A stretch of DNA of 35,202 bases from a bacterium (GTDB taxonomy: Bacteria > Vulcanimicrobiota > Xenobia > Xenobiales > JADMJV01). The notes beneath the pieces were generated by a model, which saw nothing but the letters and a program-made list of their open reading frames with translations, searched no databases and was not told where the DNA came from. A program made the translations under genes and the position numbers. The stretch lies in assembly GCA_030149525.1 (NCBI GenBank), contig JASBRJ010000354.1:1-35202 (forward strand), read 5' to 3'. Positions 23,722-32,772 of the stretch are shown here, piece by piece; the first letter of the stretch is position 1, and every line of letters begins with the position of its first letter.

Positions 23722-25791
23722 ATGGATTGGCGCGCACGACGCGGCTTTTCGCTCATCGAAGTCACTGTCGTCCTGGGTCTCGTGGTCCTGGTCGCCGGAA
23801 TCACCTTGATGAGCCTGAAGCCCGGAAAAGACAAGACTTCCAGTCTGGCTCTGGCAACAGCTCTGGCCGACGAGTTTCGGTCGGCTCGGCAACTGGCCAT
23901 CAGTAACGGCCACCCTGTAGCGGTCTGCTTCCCCACCAACGGCGGCACCCAGGAGGTGGCCGACTCCATCTATCGCCTGGAGGGATGGAACGTGCCGCGG
24001 GTGACCTGGTCCAAGGGTTTCAGGGGAGATTACCCCGAGCTCGGATTCGGAGCAGCTAAATGGAGCGGCCCCACCTTCACCGACGGTGCTCCTCTGCCTC
24101 CGCTCACCAAAGCCGCCGCCTTCAACATCAACACCTGGGTTCCGTCGGCTCATCGTAACGACACGGTCTACTGCTTTACACCCGACGGTGGGGTCATCAC
24201 CGATAATTTGCCTGCCCTCAACGGCAACTACACTGTCGTGGTGGCTAAGAATCCAGCCATCGCCGGTCGCACCATTTCCGCGGGTGCCGATGCCACGGTT
24301 GTTCAGATCAGCGCTAACGGAGCGGTGAGCTACACCAAGGGCATCGCCCCTAAGTTGAGCGCCTCAAGTTCGGTGGCCCGTTCCAACCCCAAAGCGCGCG
24401 AACAGCTTTCAGGAAGCGCCACCATCCGACTGTCCGCCATCAACATTCGGCCGTCCGTCAACGATGCGACAGCCGACGCCTTTTGCACTCCCGGCCAGCA
24501 GGTCACTTTCGAACTTTTCGCTTACGACCCGGAAGGTCGGGAACTGTTCACTCAGTGGACTCAGACCGGTGCCGCAGGCGGCACAAGACTGGGAACTTTC
24601 ACCTTCCCCAACGGGACCACGGTTCTCACTTCGGAAACCGAGCGGATGGAGTACATTCCCAACCCTCAGGATTACAGTATCGACTGGGGTTCGGCAGCCG
24701 CCCCCACCGACGGATGTTTCCGCTCCCGATGGACCTGGACGGTGCCTCTCAACTCTCAGGTGGGCGACATCTACCAGGTGGAAGCCGATGTTCAAGACGC
24801 CACCGGTAACGCCACCATCGAAAACCGCCCGGACCCAATTCGCCTGCCGGCCCCACCGGCCGGTCGCTTGCTGGTGGAGATGTTCAACCCGCTGCTCAAT
24901 AGGGTTGAAATGGTCAGGATGAACCCCAACGGCAGCGGCAAGCAGATCCTCACTCCCATGGGGCTGGAAGAACAGATGCCCAGTGTGGACGGAAGTGGCA
25001 CGAAAGTGGCTTTCCTCCAAGGTCCCATTGGGAATATCAACAATCGAACGGTGAAAATTCGCTCTCTCACCGGTGGTGGCGAGTTCACCGTGGCCGGTCC
25101 CGGACGTTTCACTTCGGTCTCACTCTCCCCGGACGGCGCCTGGATCAGTTATCGCCTGGACAACGCCTCTGCCCCGGGGCAAGGCACGATCACCATTCGG
25201 TCGGTCGACCCTTCGGGTCCGGTCTTCACCGATGCCCAGAACTGGGGTGGGTCTGTTCAGGATGTGGAGAAGTGCCGGACGGGTTGGTCTTCCGACGGTC
25301 GGTATGCATACTGGGGTAACGACGCCAGCATTATGCGCACCGACCTTTTAGGTGGTTTCGCAACCAGCACAGTTTTTAGCTATACCACCAACGCTCTGGG
25401 ACTCCCGGAAAGACTCTTCGCGCCCAGCTGTTTCACCCCGACGACTGGGGGACCGGAACGACTCCTTTTCACCATCGGAAACTACAACCCCGTCATAGGC
25501 CATGTTGCCATTTCCAGTCTTCCCACCTCGGGTAGCTTCAACGACGGGACGATTACGCTCATCGATCTGAACGGCGGCGGCGGTGGCGCAGGGAGCGGTT
25601 CTTTCAACGACAATCTTCCGTCAGTGTCGGCCGACGGCAGAAGCGTAGTTCTTCCCCGGAGAGATCTGGCCACCGACGGCCCGGAAGGGGCTCTGATCGT
25701 GGATTGGAACGACGGTCTACAAAACTTTGTTTCCAACCCTCCGGGCAAAACAATCCAGGGAGACATCCGCTCCATCGTTTGGATACCGTGA
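23722..25791 (+). CDS. Giant FimT/GspH-type minor prepilin fused to a TolB-like beta-propeller
   Basis: 689 residues. A type III signal sequence (cleavage after Gly8, then FSLIEV with Glu at mature position 5) and a hydrophobic helix mark a prepilin; the following region resembles GspH/FimT (EFRSARQLAISNGHPVAVCF). Residues about 230-380 look like an Ig/PKD-type beta domain (NDATADAFCTPGQQVTFELFA). Residues about 385-690 contain TolB/WD40-like blades (SLSPDGAWISYR, WSSDGRYAYWG, SVSADGRSVVLPR). FimT proteins are usually 150-200 residues, so this is about four times longer. Such a head could not pack within a filament shaft and probably sits at the tip, perhaps as an adhesin. The start is the ATG at 23722 (GTG at 23716 is an alternative). 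The stop overlaps the next gene as GTGA. Confidence 0.85.
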   Translation: MDWRARRGFSLIEVTVVLGLVVLVAGITLMSLKPGKDKTSSLALATALADEFRSARQLAISNGHPVAVCFPTNGGTQEVADSIYRLEGWNVPRVTWSKGFRGDYPELGFGAAKWSGPTFTDGAPLPPLTKAAAFNINTWVPSAHRNDTVYCFTPDGGVITDNLPALNGNYTVVVAKNPAIAGRTISAGADATVVQISANGAVSYTKGIAPKLSASSSVARSNPKAREQLSGSATIRLSAINIRPSVNDATADAFCTPGQQVTFELFAYDPEGRELFTQWTQTGAAGGTRLGTFTFPNGTTVLTSETERMEYIPNPQDYSIDWGSAAAPTDGCFRSRWTWTVPLNSQVGDIYQVEADVQDATGNATIENRPDPIRLPAPPAGRLLVEMFNPLLNRVEMVRMNPNGSGKQILTPMGLEEQMPSVDGSGTKVAFLQGPIGNINNRTVKIRSLTGGGEFTVAGPGRFTSVSLSPDGAWISYRLDNASAPGQGTITIRSVDPSGPVFTDAQNWGGSVQDVEKCRTGWSSDGRYAYWGNDASIMRTDLLGGFATSTVFSYTTNALGLPERLFAPSCFTPTTGGPERLLFTIGNYNPVIGHVAISSLPTSGSFNDGTITLIDLNGGGGGAGSGSFNDNLPSVSADGRSVVLPRRDLATDGPEGALIVDWNDGLQNFVSNPPGKTIQGDIRSIVWIP

Positions 25792-26735
25792 AGAAAAAAC
25801 TCTCTTCCGGCGTCCTCATCGTCGAGGCGGTCATCGCCGCTTTCCTGATGGTCTTCGCTTTTGCCGCCTCGGCTTCGCTGTTCGACGCCTCTTTGCGATG
25901 GGAGTCCTTCAGTTCTAATCAGCGCAAAGCCGCTCTTTTGGCGGAACGAAAGATGGAAGAGATCCGAGCGCGAGCGACCGCCATTCCCTCGGGGCAAACC
26001 TTTGCTCAGCATATCGACTCCGTGATAGGTGGAACCCACAACCCCTATCCCGACGCCCCCGGCTTCGAGTTCACCGTGACGACTCTGCGCAACCGACATG
26101 TTCGCGTCCCCACCAGCGGGTTCACTCCCACCGATGGAGTCCACAGCCCTTGCAGCGTCCTCTACACCCAGCCCGACAATCCCGGGACGACCAACCGCAT
26201 CACTCCGGCTTATAATATCGATCCCCCCACTCCGTTCGACCCCAACGGTGCCGGTGATTTCCAGAAGAATAACTTTTACGACACCTACCCTTACAGTCGC
26301 TCCATGGCCAACAGCTACCGACTGGTGAAGGTGACTGTCTCCTTCGGCACCAACGGCGACCGTACCGTCGATCTTATCTCCCTCATCGGCGATCCCATCC
26401 TGCCTCCCAATCGCCCGGCCGACAACCTGAACAACACGGTCAATGTGGTTCGAACAGCGGGCAACAACGTTTTATCGGGCGCCTCCGACTTTGCCGAATA
26501 CGAGATCAGGGTGACCACGGCAAGTGGGGCCGTGGTGGAAGATGTATCGGCTCTATGGAGCGTCCACCCTCTCTCTACCGGTAGTGTAGACATCTTCTGT
26601 CTGAACGCAAGCGGCACGCGAGTCAGGGTCAGCCGGAACCGATTTTCGCGCAACGGAACCCGGGCCAGACTCTTTCCCAAAATCCGATACGAGGCAGAGG
26701 AAGCCCGAGGACTCAGCGAGTTTATCAACCTATGA
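25788..26735 (+). CDS. PilV/GspI-type minor prepilin
   Basis: 315 residues. The prepilin leader is short (KKKLSSG), followed by VLIVEAVIAAFLMVFAF with Glu at mature position 5 and a long hydrophobic helix. The GspI/PilV type is suggested by the order in the operon and by KAALLAERKMEEIRA after the helix. The C-terminal part is large and beta-rich with no domain that I recognise. The GTG start overlaps the preceding TGA (GTGA), and its own stop overlaps the next gene (ATGA). It would join the tip complex that primes pilus assembly. Confidence 0.85.
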   Translation: MKKKLSSGVLIVEAVIAAFLMVFAFAASASLFDASLRWESFSSNQRKAALLAERKMEEIRARATAIPSGQTFAQHIDSVIGGTHNPYPDAPGFEFTVTTLRNRHVRVPTSGFTPTDGVHSPCSVLYTQPDNPGTTNRITPAYNIDPPTPFDPNGAGDFQKNNFYDTYPYSRSMANSYRLVKVTVSFGTNGDRTVDLISLIGDPILPPNRPADNLNNTVNVVRTAGNNVLSGASDFAEYEIRVTTASGAVVEDVSALWSVHPLSTGSVDIFCLNASGTRVRVSRNRFSRNGTRARLFPKIRYEAEEARGLSEFINL

Positions 26736-27322
26736 ACCATCGCCGTGGACAAAAGGGTTTCACCCTGATTGAAATTATGATCGTGTTGCTGCTCACCGGC
26801 ATCATTCTCTTCATGGTGAGCCGGCTCACTTCGGAAACGTTCAAAAGCCTGCGCTTTCTCCAGGAAAAATCCCAGACATTGCAGAGCGCAACGCTGGGCC
26901 TGGAGCGTCTGACCTCCGAGCTTCGAGAGGCCGTTAGGGTCAACGGCGTTTCGCCTCTAAATTTCGACAAAATCAATCCCGCTGCACCCGTTTGCCTGGG
27001 CAACGACCCCAATGCACCGAATCCGGTGGGAACGTGGGTCAGAGACTATTCCAATGATGCCAACGGGGATAACCAGATCGGCGTCGTCGAGTATCGACGC
27101 GACGTCGCTCAACAGATTCTCACCCGCACCGCCACCTTGAACGGCCGTACCATGACCACCGAAGTGGCCGTTAACGTAAACGATTTCGTAGTTCAGCGAG
27201 GCCCCACTCTGGGCGGCAACACCACCGGGCGCAACGTCTTTCAGGTCACTCTTACCCTTCAAGAGCAACGCCGAGCGGTGACTTTTGTCAGCCTTCTCAC
27301 CGTCCCCGGAGAGCAGATATGA
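26732..27322 (+). CDS. PilW/GspJ-type minor prepilin
   Basis: 196 residues. The leader ends in Gly9, followed by FTLIEIMIVLLLTGIILFMV, with Glu at mature position 5. RLTSELREAVRVNG after the helix matches the GspJ/PilW type, where it packs onto GspI and GspK at the filament tip. It is joined by ATGA overlaps on both sides, so the four prepilins are likely made in fixed ratios. Confidence 0.87.
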   Translation: MNHRRGQKGFTLIEIMIVLLLTGIILFMVSRLTSETFKSLRFLQEKSQTLQSATLGLERLTSELREAVRVNGVSPLNFDKINPAAPVCLGNDPNAPNPVGTWVRDYSNDANGDNQIGVVEYRRDVAQQILTRTATLNGRTMTTEVAVNVNDFVVQRGPTLGGNTTGRNVFQVTLTLQEQRRAVTFVSLLTVPGEQI

Positions 27323-27846
27323 AGGCGACCCAACGGCGACCACGCGGCTCGCTCATCATCGCCGCTCTGCTGCTGTTCGCCCTGCTCCTGGCGCTCGGCC
27401 TCGGGCTGATGTCAAGTCAGGCGGCCCGGATGAACGCGGCTCGAGCTCAGACCGAAGCCATCCAGGCCAAATCTTTGGCGTTAGCCGGATGGGAAGATGT
27501 CCGAACCAAGCTAGGCAAAGATCTCTTCTTCCCCCCCAACAACGAACTGCAAGGGCACTACAGCTACTCCGAGGATGTCTACGACGATCTCCCCGGAGGA
27601 GGCTCAGAGTTTTTCGGCACCTACACGGTCATGATCGATACTCGCTGGTCCCGATTCGAACGAGATACGGGGGCCAATTTTCTGGTCAACTCTTTCTCCG
27701 ACGTTCCTCTCGGGTTCTTCATCGTTACCTGTGTGGGGAAGTTGGGCCCTCGCGGAGAGCCGCCGGTGGCAGAAAGAACCCTTCAGTTCGAAATCGATCC
27801 CCAAACCTTTCGGGTCATTCGGATGCATGATCAGCAGAGCTTGTAG
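27319..27846 (+). CDS. PilX/GspK-type minor prepilin
   Basis: 175 residues. The leader ends in Gly10, followed by SLIIAALLLFALLLALGLGLM. There is no Glu at mature position 5, a known trait of GspK-like pilins, which sit at the very tip. ARAQTEAIQAKSLALAGWEDVR after the helix matches the PilX/GspK pattern. It is shorter than the typical 300-residue GspK, and the usual large alpha-helical insertion appears reduced, so PilX-like is the better label. It begins in an ATGA overlap and is followed, 43 nt later, by the sensor kinase. Confidence 0.82.
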   Translation: MKATQRRPRGSLIIAALLLFALLLALGLGLMSSQAARMNAARAQTEAIQAKSLALAGWEDVRTKLGKDLFFPPNNELQGHYSYSEDVYDDLPGGGSEFFGTYTVMIDTRWSRFERDTGANFLVNSFSDVPLGFFIVTCVGKLGPRGEPPVAERTLQFEIDPQTFRVIRMHDQQSL

Positions 27847-27889
27847 AGGAACCTCCAGGGACCTTCGTCTGAACTAAGAATTCGGTTTT

Positions 27890-30256
27890 GTGACCCCAAG
27901 GAACAAGGACCTTGATCCCGACCAGCCCCGACCGGTGGTAGCCTCTGCCTGGGTCGTATTCGGCCTGGGTTTGTGTTTTGCTTACTTTGCCCTGGCTCCG
28001 TCCACGGCCCTGCAGAAACCGGTCCCCTACGTGGTCTTCTACATTCTCGCCGTCCTCGTCCTCGATCTTTTTGTGGGCGCCTCACGGCGGGTGGTTCTTC
28101 AGCGGATCACACCGGCCGTCGTTCTGGGAATCCTCATTACCCCCGGCATTCCCGCCTCCGTAGCCATCGTGGCCGACCTGGTGGGAACCGTGGCCGTAGC
28201 CTCCACCTCCCGCCTCACCTGGAAACTGATCGGCCAGGCGGGACGAGCGCTCCTGCCGGTAGGCGTCTGCGCCCTTTATTTGCTCAGCCAGAACGCTCTG
28301 GAGCAGCGTCACTATCTCTTCTGCAGTGAAATCTTTCTTATCCTCTCCCTGCTCACCCGAACCTCGGACCCGCCCTATCGCAGCGACCTTTTCCTGGTGG
28401 TCTCCTACCCTGCCATCGCTTTCATGTTGCGATTTCTCTCCGATCTCTCTTTGATATACGTACTCCTGGCCGTTCCGCTCCTGTTTCTACTCACCACAGT
28501 CGACACGGAGATGATTCTTCGATACTTTCATTTGCAAAAGAAGCTCGACGACAGTCAAACCGCCTACCGAGAAACCCGTAAAGCCCAACGAGCCAGCGAA
28601 ATTGAGAGTCGGCGAAAGGGCATTCTTCTCAATCGACGAGAACAGGAACTTTCACTCCTCAACGGCCTGGGTCGCCAACTGGATGCCGCCAAGGCCGCCG
28701 ACGATCTGGCTCGCTATCTTTTGAAAGAGTGCCATCGACTCATCGGCGTAGACACCTCACTCATTCTTTTTTGTGATCGCCCGGATGGTCGGATACTTCG
28801 TATCATTAGTCCTGTCTCCAACGACTACTGGGGTCTCCGAGAGGGTGAGCCTGTCCCCGCCACCATGAAAGTGGGAATCACCGCGCGCCCCCCCTGGGAA
28901 GGGCCCGTCTGGAAAGGCAAGCGCTCTTTTCTCATGGCGCGCTTGGGAGAGCAGGGCTGGCTCATTCTCAGTCATGACGAAACGGATGCTTTCCCAGAGT
29001 TTCTCAACGACTTCTTCACCGCCGTAGGAAGGCACGCCGGCAGCTCGGTTTTGGCCATTCGGCGTCTGAGCGAAGTGAGAGAGATCGCCCGCCGGGAGGC
29101 CCTGGAGAAAGACAAGGTGGCCGCTGAGAAAGAGAAAGTCGCCGAGCAAAACCACAATCTCCGCTTGCTCATTGAACATTTTGAAGAACTCACCAAAGAG
29201 GCCTTGAACTCTGATCGAGAACTCTTCAAGCGAGCGGAGAAGGCGATCGCCAAGGTGGTCGCTGCCGATCTTGTGATCTTCGACTCTCGTCCACTTTCGG
29301 AGTATCCTCAGGACAAGTCCGGACTGCTGATCAACGGCACTCGTTGGGCCAGTCATCTGTTCATACCCGGGCAAGGTCCTTCGGGGAATCTCCTCTGCCT
29401 CGGTCTTGCCCCCGAAAGTTTTCAGGCCGGACAACAAGAATGGTGCAATCTGTTCAAGAACTTTCTGGATAAGACTCTTGAAAACGGCGTATTGCACAAA
29501 GAATTACGCTCCTCATACGCTCAGTTGGAGCGGACCCAGGAAGAGATTGTTCGGTCCAGTCAATGGGCCGCCGCAGGCCGACTGGCCGCCAACGCCGCCC
29601 ACGAGTTGAACACTCCTCTGGGAGCCATCAGACTGGCCGCCGAGCAGGTGAAGTTCTTTCTCAAACCCGACACCGTCCCAGAACCGGCCATTACCGGTGT
29701 GCAGTCGATTCTCCGATCGGTGGACCGCTGCCGTCAGGTGACCGACCGACTCCTCATCACCAGTCGACCGGTGGATCAGGGCGAGACAGAAGTCACGCCC
29801 GAGCTTCAGCCCCTAAATCCGATTATCCGAGATGCTATTGCCTCGATGCGACCTTACCTGCGAGCCTCGAATATCAAGCTCGCCGACCACCGCTTGACCG
29901 AAATGAAAGAAGGTCAAGTCGTGCTTCAGGACTTCTACTGGGCGGTGGTCAACCTGCTCAAGAATGCGGTGGATGTTCTGAGCGAGCAGAGCGGTGACGA
30001 CAAGCGGATCAATGTCGCCATGTCGGAGAAAGGAGATTTCCTCGAGGTCAGCGTGGCGGACAACGGGACAGGAGTGCCCGAAGAGCTTGCTCCCAAACTG
30101 TTCGAGCCGTTCTTCACCACCAAGAAATTAGGTCAGGGGAACGGGCTCGGACTGTCCCTGAGTCGGACCAATCTTCGCAAGTGGGGTGGAGACTTAGAGT
30201 ACTCCCCTACCCCCGGAGGAGGTGCAACTTTTACCATTTCGGTGCCCAAAGGCTAA
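27890..30256 (+). CDS. Membrane sensor histidine kinase linked to the minor prepilin operon
   Basis: 788 residues. Six or seven helices fill residues 18-205, followed by a coiled coil, a GAF-like region (about 255-390), a second coiled coil and another GAF-like region (about 430-540). The kinase core has AANAAHELNTPLGA with His near residue 571, N-box NLLKNAVDVL, G1 DNGTGVP, F-box FEPFFTTK and G2 GQGNGLGLS. It is a classical, not hybrid, kinase. The start is a GTG without ribosome binding site; TAAGAAT lies 8 nt upstream. Position after four prepilins and before the REC-SARP gene suggests that it reports pilus or surface state, in the manner of PilS, although the domain layout differs. Confidence 0.9.
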   Translation: MTPRNKDLDPDQPRPVVASAWVVFGLGLCFAYFALAPSTALQKPVPYVVFYILAVLVLDLFVGASRRVVLQRITPAVVLGILITPGIPASVAIVADLVGTVAVASTSRLTWKLIGQAGRALLPVGVCALYLLSQNALEQRHYLFCSEIFLILSLLTRTSDPPYRSDLFLVVSYPAIAFMLRFLSDLSLIYVLLAVPLLFLLTTVDTEMILRYFHLQKKLDDSQTAYRETRKAQRASEIESRRKGILLNRREQELSLLNGLGRQLDAAKAADDLARYLLKECHRLIGVDTSLILFCDRPDGRILRIISPVSNDYWGLREGEPVPATMKVGITARPPWEGPVWKGKRSFLMARLGEQGWLILSHDETDAFPEFLNDFFTAVGRHAGSSVLAIRRLSEVREIARREALEKDKVAAEKEKVAEQNHNLRLLIEHFEELTKEALNSDRELFKRAEKAIAKVVAADLVIFDSRPLSEYPQDKSGLLINGTRWASHLFIPGQGPSGNLLCLGLAPESFQAGQQEWCNLFKNFLDKTLENGVLHKELRSSYAQLERTQEEIVRSSQWAAAGRLAANAAHELNTPLGAIRLAAEQVKFFLKPDTVPEPAITGVQSILRSVDRCRQVTDRLLITSRPVDQGETEVTPELQPLNPIIRDAIASMRPYLRASNIKLADHRLTEMKEGQVVLQDFYWAVVNLLKNAVDVLSEQSGDDKRINVAMSEKGDFLEVSVADNGTGVPEELAPKLFEPFFTTKKLGQGNGLGLSLSRTNLRKWGGDLEYSPTPGGGATFTISVPKG

Positions 30257-30283
30257 ATCAATAAAAATCAGAAAGAGACCAGC

Positions 30284-32644
30284 ATGGAAGTAACGAGAGC
30301 CAAGATCCTACTCCTTGAAGACGACCCGGAGATGCGCGCCATCCTGGAGCAGATCCTGAGCTATCAGGACTATGACGTGACGGCTGTGGAGACAGGATTT
30401 CAAGCCATCGAAGCCGCCAAGAGCAATAGCTTCGACCTCATCGTTGCCGACGTTCGGGTGGACGGACCCGACGGGATTGAAGTCCTGTCCGAAGCTCGCA
30501 AGGATCAACCCGAGGTGGGAACTCTCCTGGTCTCCGGATATTCCTCCCTGGAAGACGACGCCCGGGCGGAGAAAGTGGGTGTTGGAGGCTTTCTTCGTAA
30601 GCCGTTCGAGACCCAGAGATTCTTAGAGTTAGTCCAGCAGCAGCTTCATAAACGGCGCAAGAGCAAGCAGGAACGGAATGTGGAACAAGAGGGCGCGAGT
30701 GTCCTCATGACCACCATCAACACCTTGTGTCAGGCCTTCAGTGTCAGTCCCGAAAAAGGGCAACCGGAGAGGGTGAGTCGCGCTCGAGAAGTGGCCACTC
30801 GGTTGGGAGTCGCCTCAGGCCTTGAGGGCCAAGTCCTCCATCAGGTTTCTGCCGCGGCCGTTCTTGCTGTGATGCCTGAGAGAAGCGTTGGCGATCTGCG
30901 GAAAGCGTTGAGCGAATCCTCCAATCAAGTCGACTCTTTGTCCGAGGCCCTTCAGCACTACCAGCGTCCTAACGACGACGACCCCAAGCCTCCACTTGAA
31001 GCTCGAATCGTGCGTCTGGTGAAGGCGATTATCGAAGAGCAGGATCTGGATTCGGCGGGGTTAGACAAAGAACTTGTGGCCCTTTATCGCTCGGAGAAGA
31101 GTTACACAGTTTCCGGCAAACCCGACGGTCAGGACGGAAACACGCAGCAGAGTGAGAGCTTTCTGGCCATCGCCCAGGCCTTGGAACGAGCCGGAGATAG
31201 CAAAGGAGCAGAGGCGGCTTATAAAGAGCTCTTAGAAAGTAAGCCTGGCGGAGAAGCCACTGTGGAAGCTCAATTGGGACTAGCCCGTTTGGCCGTTCTC
31301 AAAAGCGACCGGGAGTCGGTTCGGCGGTGGGTCGCCAAGGCCACCGAAGTGGCCAACTCGGTGGGTCGATTCCGCTCTTGTCTGACCGATTATTACGGAG
31401 GACTTCTCCTTCGTCAGGTAGGCGACGGAGACGCCAAGCGACTTCTCAGAAGAGCCGTTCCCTCATTAATAAAGTTCGGATTCTCCGATGCGGTTGCCTT
31501 GTCGGCGGTGGCCCTCATTGCCGAGGGAGAGCCGGTGGATCAGGAGCGTTGGAAGACCATCGGCCGTCGGCTCCTTTCGCCCTCTTTGAGCCGAGATATT
31601 CAAAAGCACGCCATGTGGTTTATCCCGGCTCTGCTGGAAATTCTCAGTAAACACCCCATTCCCGGGTTTCTGGGCGGCTTTGTGAACCATCTTCCTCGCC
31701 TCTTCAGTCGCATGTTGGAAGAGCAGCTTCTCAAGCCGGAAGACAGGGTGAAGTTGGCTCAGTTGCTGAGCAAGGAAGAGTCCCAGGTCCCGGAATCGGT
31801 CTGGAAACTTCTGAGTCAGGACACCAGCACCGAAGTGCGCGACACCAGCAAAGGCCTCAAAGTGAGAGTGGAAGCCATCGCGGCCCCCTCGCTCATACGC
31901 CTTTCCTCTCTGGGGCCTTTCGAGGTCCAGTGCGGGGGCGAGACCATTCCCGACCGAACCTGGCGAACTCAACGAACTCGATACCTCTTCGCTTATCTCG
32001 GCTATGAGTGGGGTCGGGCCGTGCACGAAGAGATCTTGCTGGACGCTCTCTGGACGGACAATGAAACTCCCGACAAAAAGGGGTTATACTGGAGCACCTC
32101 GGCCATCCGTCGCATTTTCCGCGGGCTGGGATTTCAATCCGAAGTGGTGGAGCGTGTGGGAGAGACCTTACGCAGCAATCCCAACGTCTCCATCTGGCAC
32201 GACGTCAACGTTTTGGAAGCGCATTTTGCCTCAGCTCAGCAAGCCGCCGATAAAGGTGACTCCGAACGGGCAAAAGCGGAGCTGAGAGCCGCTCTGGAAG
32301 TTTATCGGGGTCCGTATTTAGAAGGCTGCTACCTCGATTGGGCCCTGCGCCGACGCCAGGACTTGGAACGCCAAACCGCCGACGCCGCCCTTCAGTTGGC
32401 TCAACTACATCTGGATACCGGGGAGCATCGGGAGGCGGTTGAGGCGGCACGAAAAACTCTAACACTTGAGCCCGCACGTCAAGAAGCCCACCTCCTGGCC
32501 ATGAAGGCGCTTATGGATGGCGGGCGTCCTGAGGCCGCTATCGACCAGTATCATGAGTGTGAGAAGATGCTTCGTCAGCACTACGACACCGAGCCTGAAA
32601 CGGTGATGATCGAGTACTTCCACAGAGCCAAATTGTTAATGTGA
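30284..32644 (+). CDS. Response regulator: REC-TPR-SARP/BTAD transcription factor
   Basis: 786 residues. The receiver domain (1-120) has acidic EDD (12-14), phosphoacceptor Asp56 in LIVADVRV, Ser84 and Lys106 in LRKPF. Helical repeats of TPR type follow (about 285-480, for example AQALERAGDSKGAEAAYKEL). A winged-helix domain of the SARP/OmpR type lies at about 535-640 (SLGPFEVQCGG, STSAIRRIFRGLG), and a bacterial transcriptional activation domain (BTAD) at about 642-786 (YRGPYLEGCYLDWALRRRQ, GEHREAVEAA). SARP proteins activate transcription, often of secondary metabolism in actinobacteria. A receiver domain on a SARP protein is unusual. It lies 27 nt after the kinase gene, so kinase and regulator should form a pair. 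A strong terminator lies about 100 nt downstream. Confidence 0.88.
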   Translation: MEVTRAKILLLEDDPEMRAILEQILSYQDYDVTAVETGFQAIEAAKSNSFDLIVADVRVDGPDGIEVLSEARKDQPEVGTLLVSGYSSLEDDARAEKVGVGGFLRKPFETQRFLELVQQQLHKRRKSKQERNVEQEGASVLMTTINTLCQAFSVSPEKGQPERVSRAREVATRLGVASGLEGQVLHQVSAAAVLAVMPERSVGDLRKALSESSNQVDSLSEALQHYQRPNDDDPKPPLEARIVRLVKAIIEEQDLDSAGLDKELVALYRSEKSYTVSGKPDGQDGNTQQSESFLAIAQALERAGDSKGAEAAYKELLESKPGGEATVEAQLGLARLAVLKSDRESVRRWVAKATEVANSVGRFRSCLTDYYGGLLLRQVGDGDAKRLLRRAVPSLIKFGFSDAVALSAVALIAEGEPVDQERWKTIGRRLLSPSLSRDIQKHAMWFIPALLEILSKHPIPGFLGGFVNHLPRLFSRMLEEQLLKPEDRVKLAQLLSKEESQVPESVWKLLSQDTSTEVRDTSKGLKVRVEAIAAPSLIRLSSLGPFEVQCGGETIPDRTWRTQRTRYLFAYLGYEWGRAVHEEILLDALWTDNETPDKKGLYWSTSAIRRIFRGLGFQSEVVERVGETLRSNPNVSIWHDVNVLEAHFASAQQAADKGDSERAKAELRAALEVYRGPYLEGCYLDWALRRRQDLERQTADAALQLAQLHLDTGEHREAVEAARKTLTLEPARQEAHLLAMKALMDGGRPEAAIDQYHECEKMLRQHYDTEPETVMIEYFHRAKLLM

Positions 32645-32744
32645 TGTTCATAAATCGTTTACCCACTGTTTACATTCGCCCCCTTTACCAGGGCTTGATC
32701 GGTGGGAGAACAGGGGCAGAACACACTCCTCGATTTGTATAGAG

Positions 32745-32772
32745 CCTCCCGATTATGGGGGGTCTTTTTTTT
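32745..32772 (+). terminator. Intrinsic terminator of the prepilin-kinase-regulator operon
   Basis: CCTCCC-GATTAT-GGGGGG forms a 6-bp stem, one pair being a G-T wobble, followed by TC and eight T. The T-run touches the stop codon of the convergent SLH gene. It works only in the plus direction. Confidence 0.85.

Noticed and set aside
28757-29497. 246-codon minus-strand frame
   Set aside because: Shadow of the sensor kinase; no recognisable motifs.
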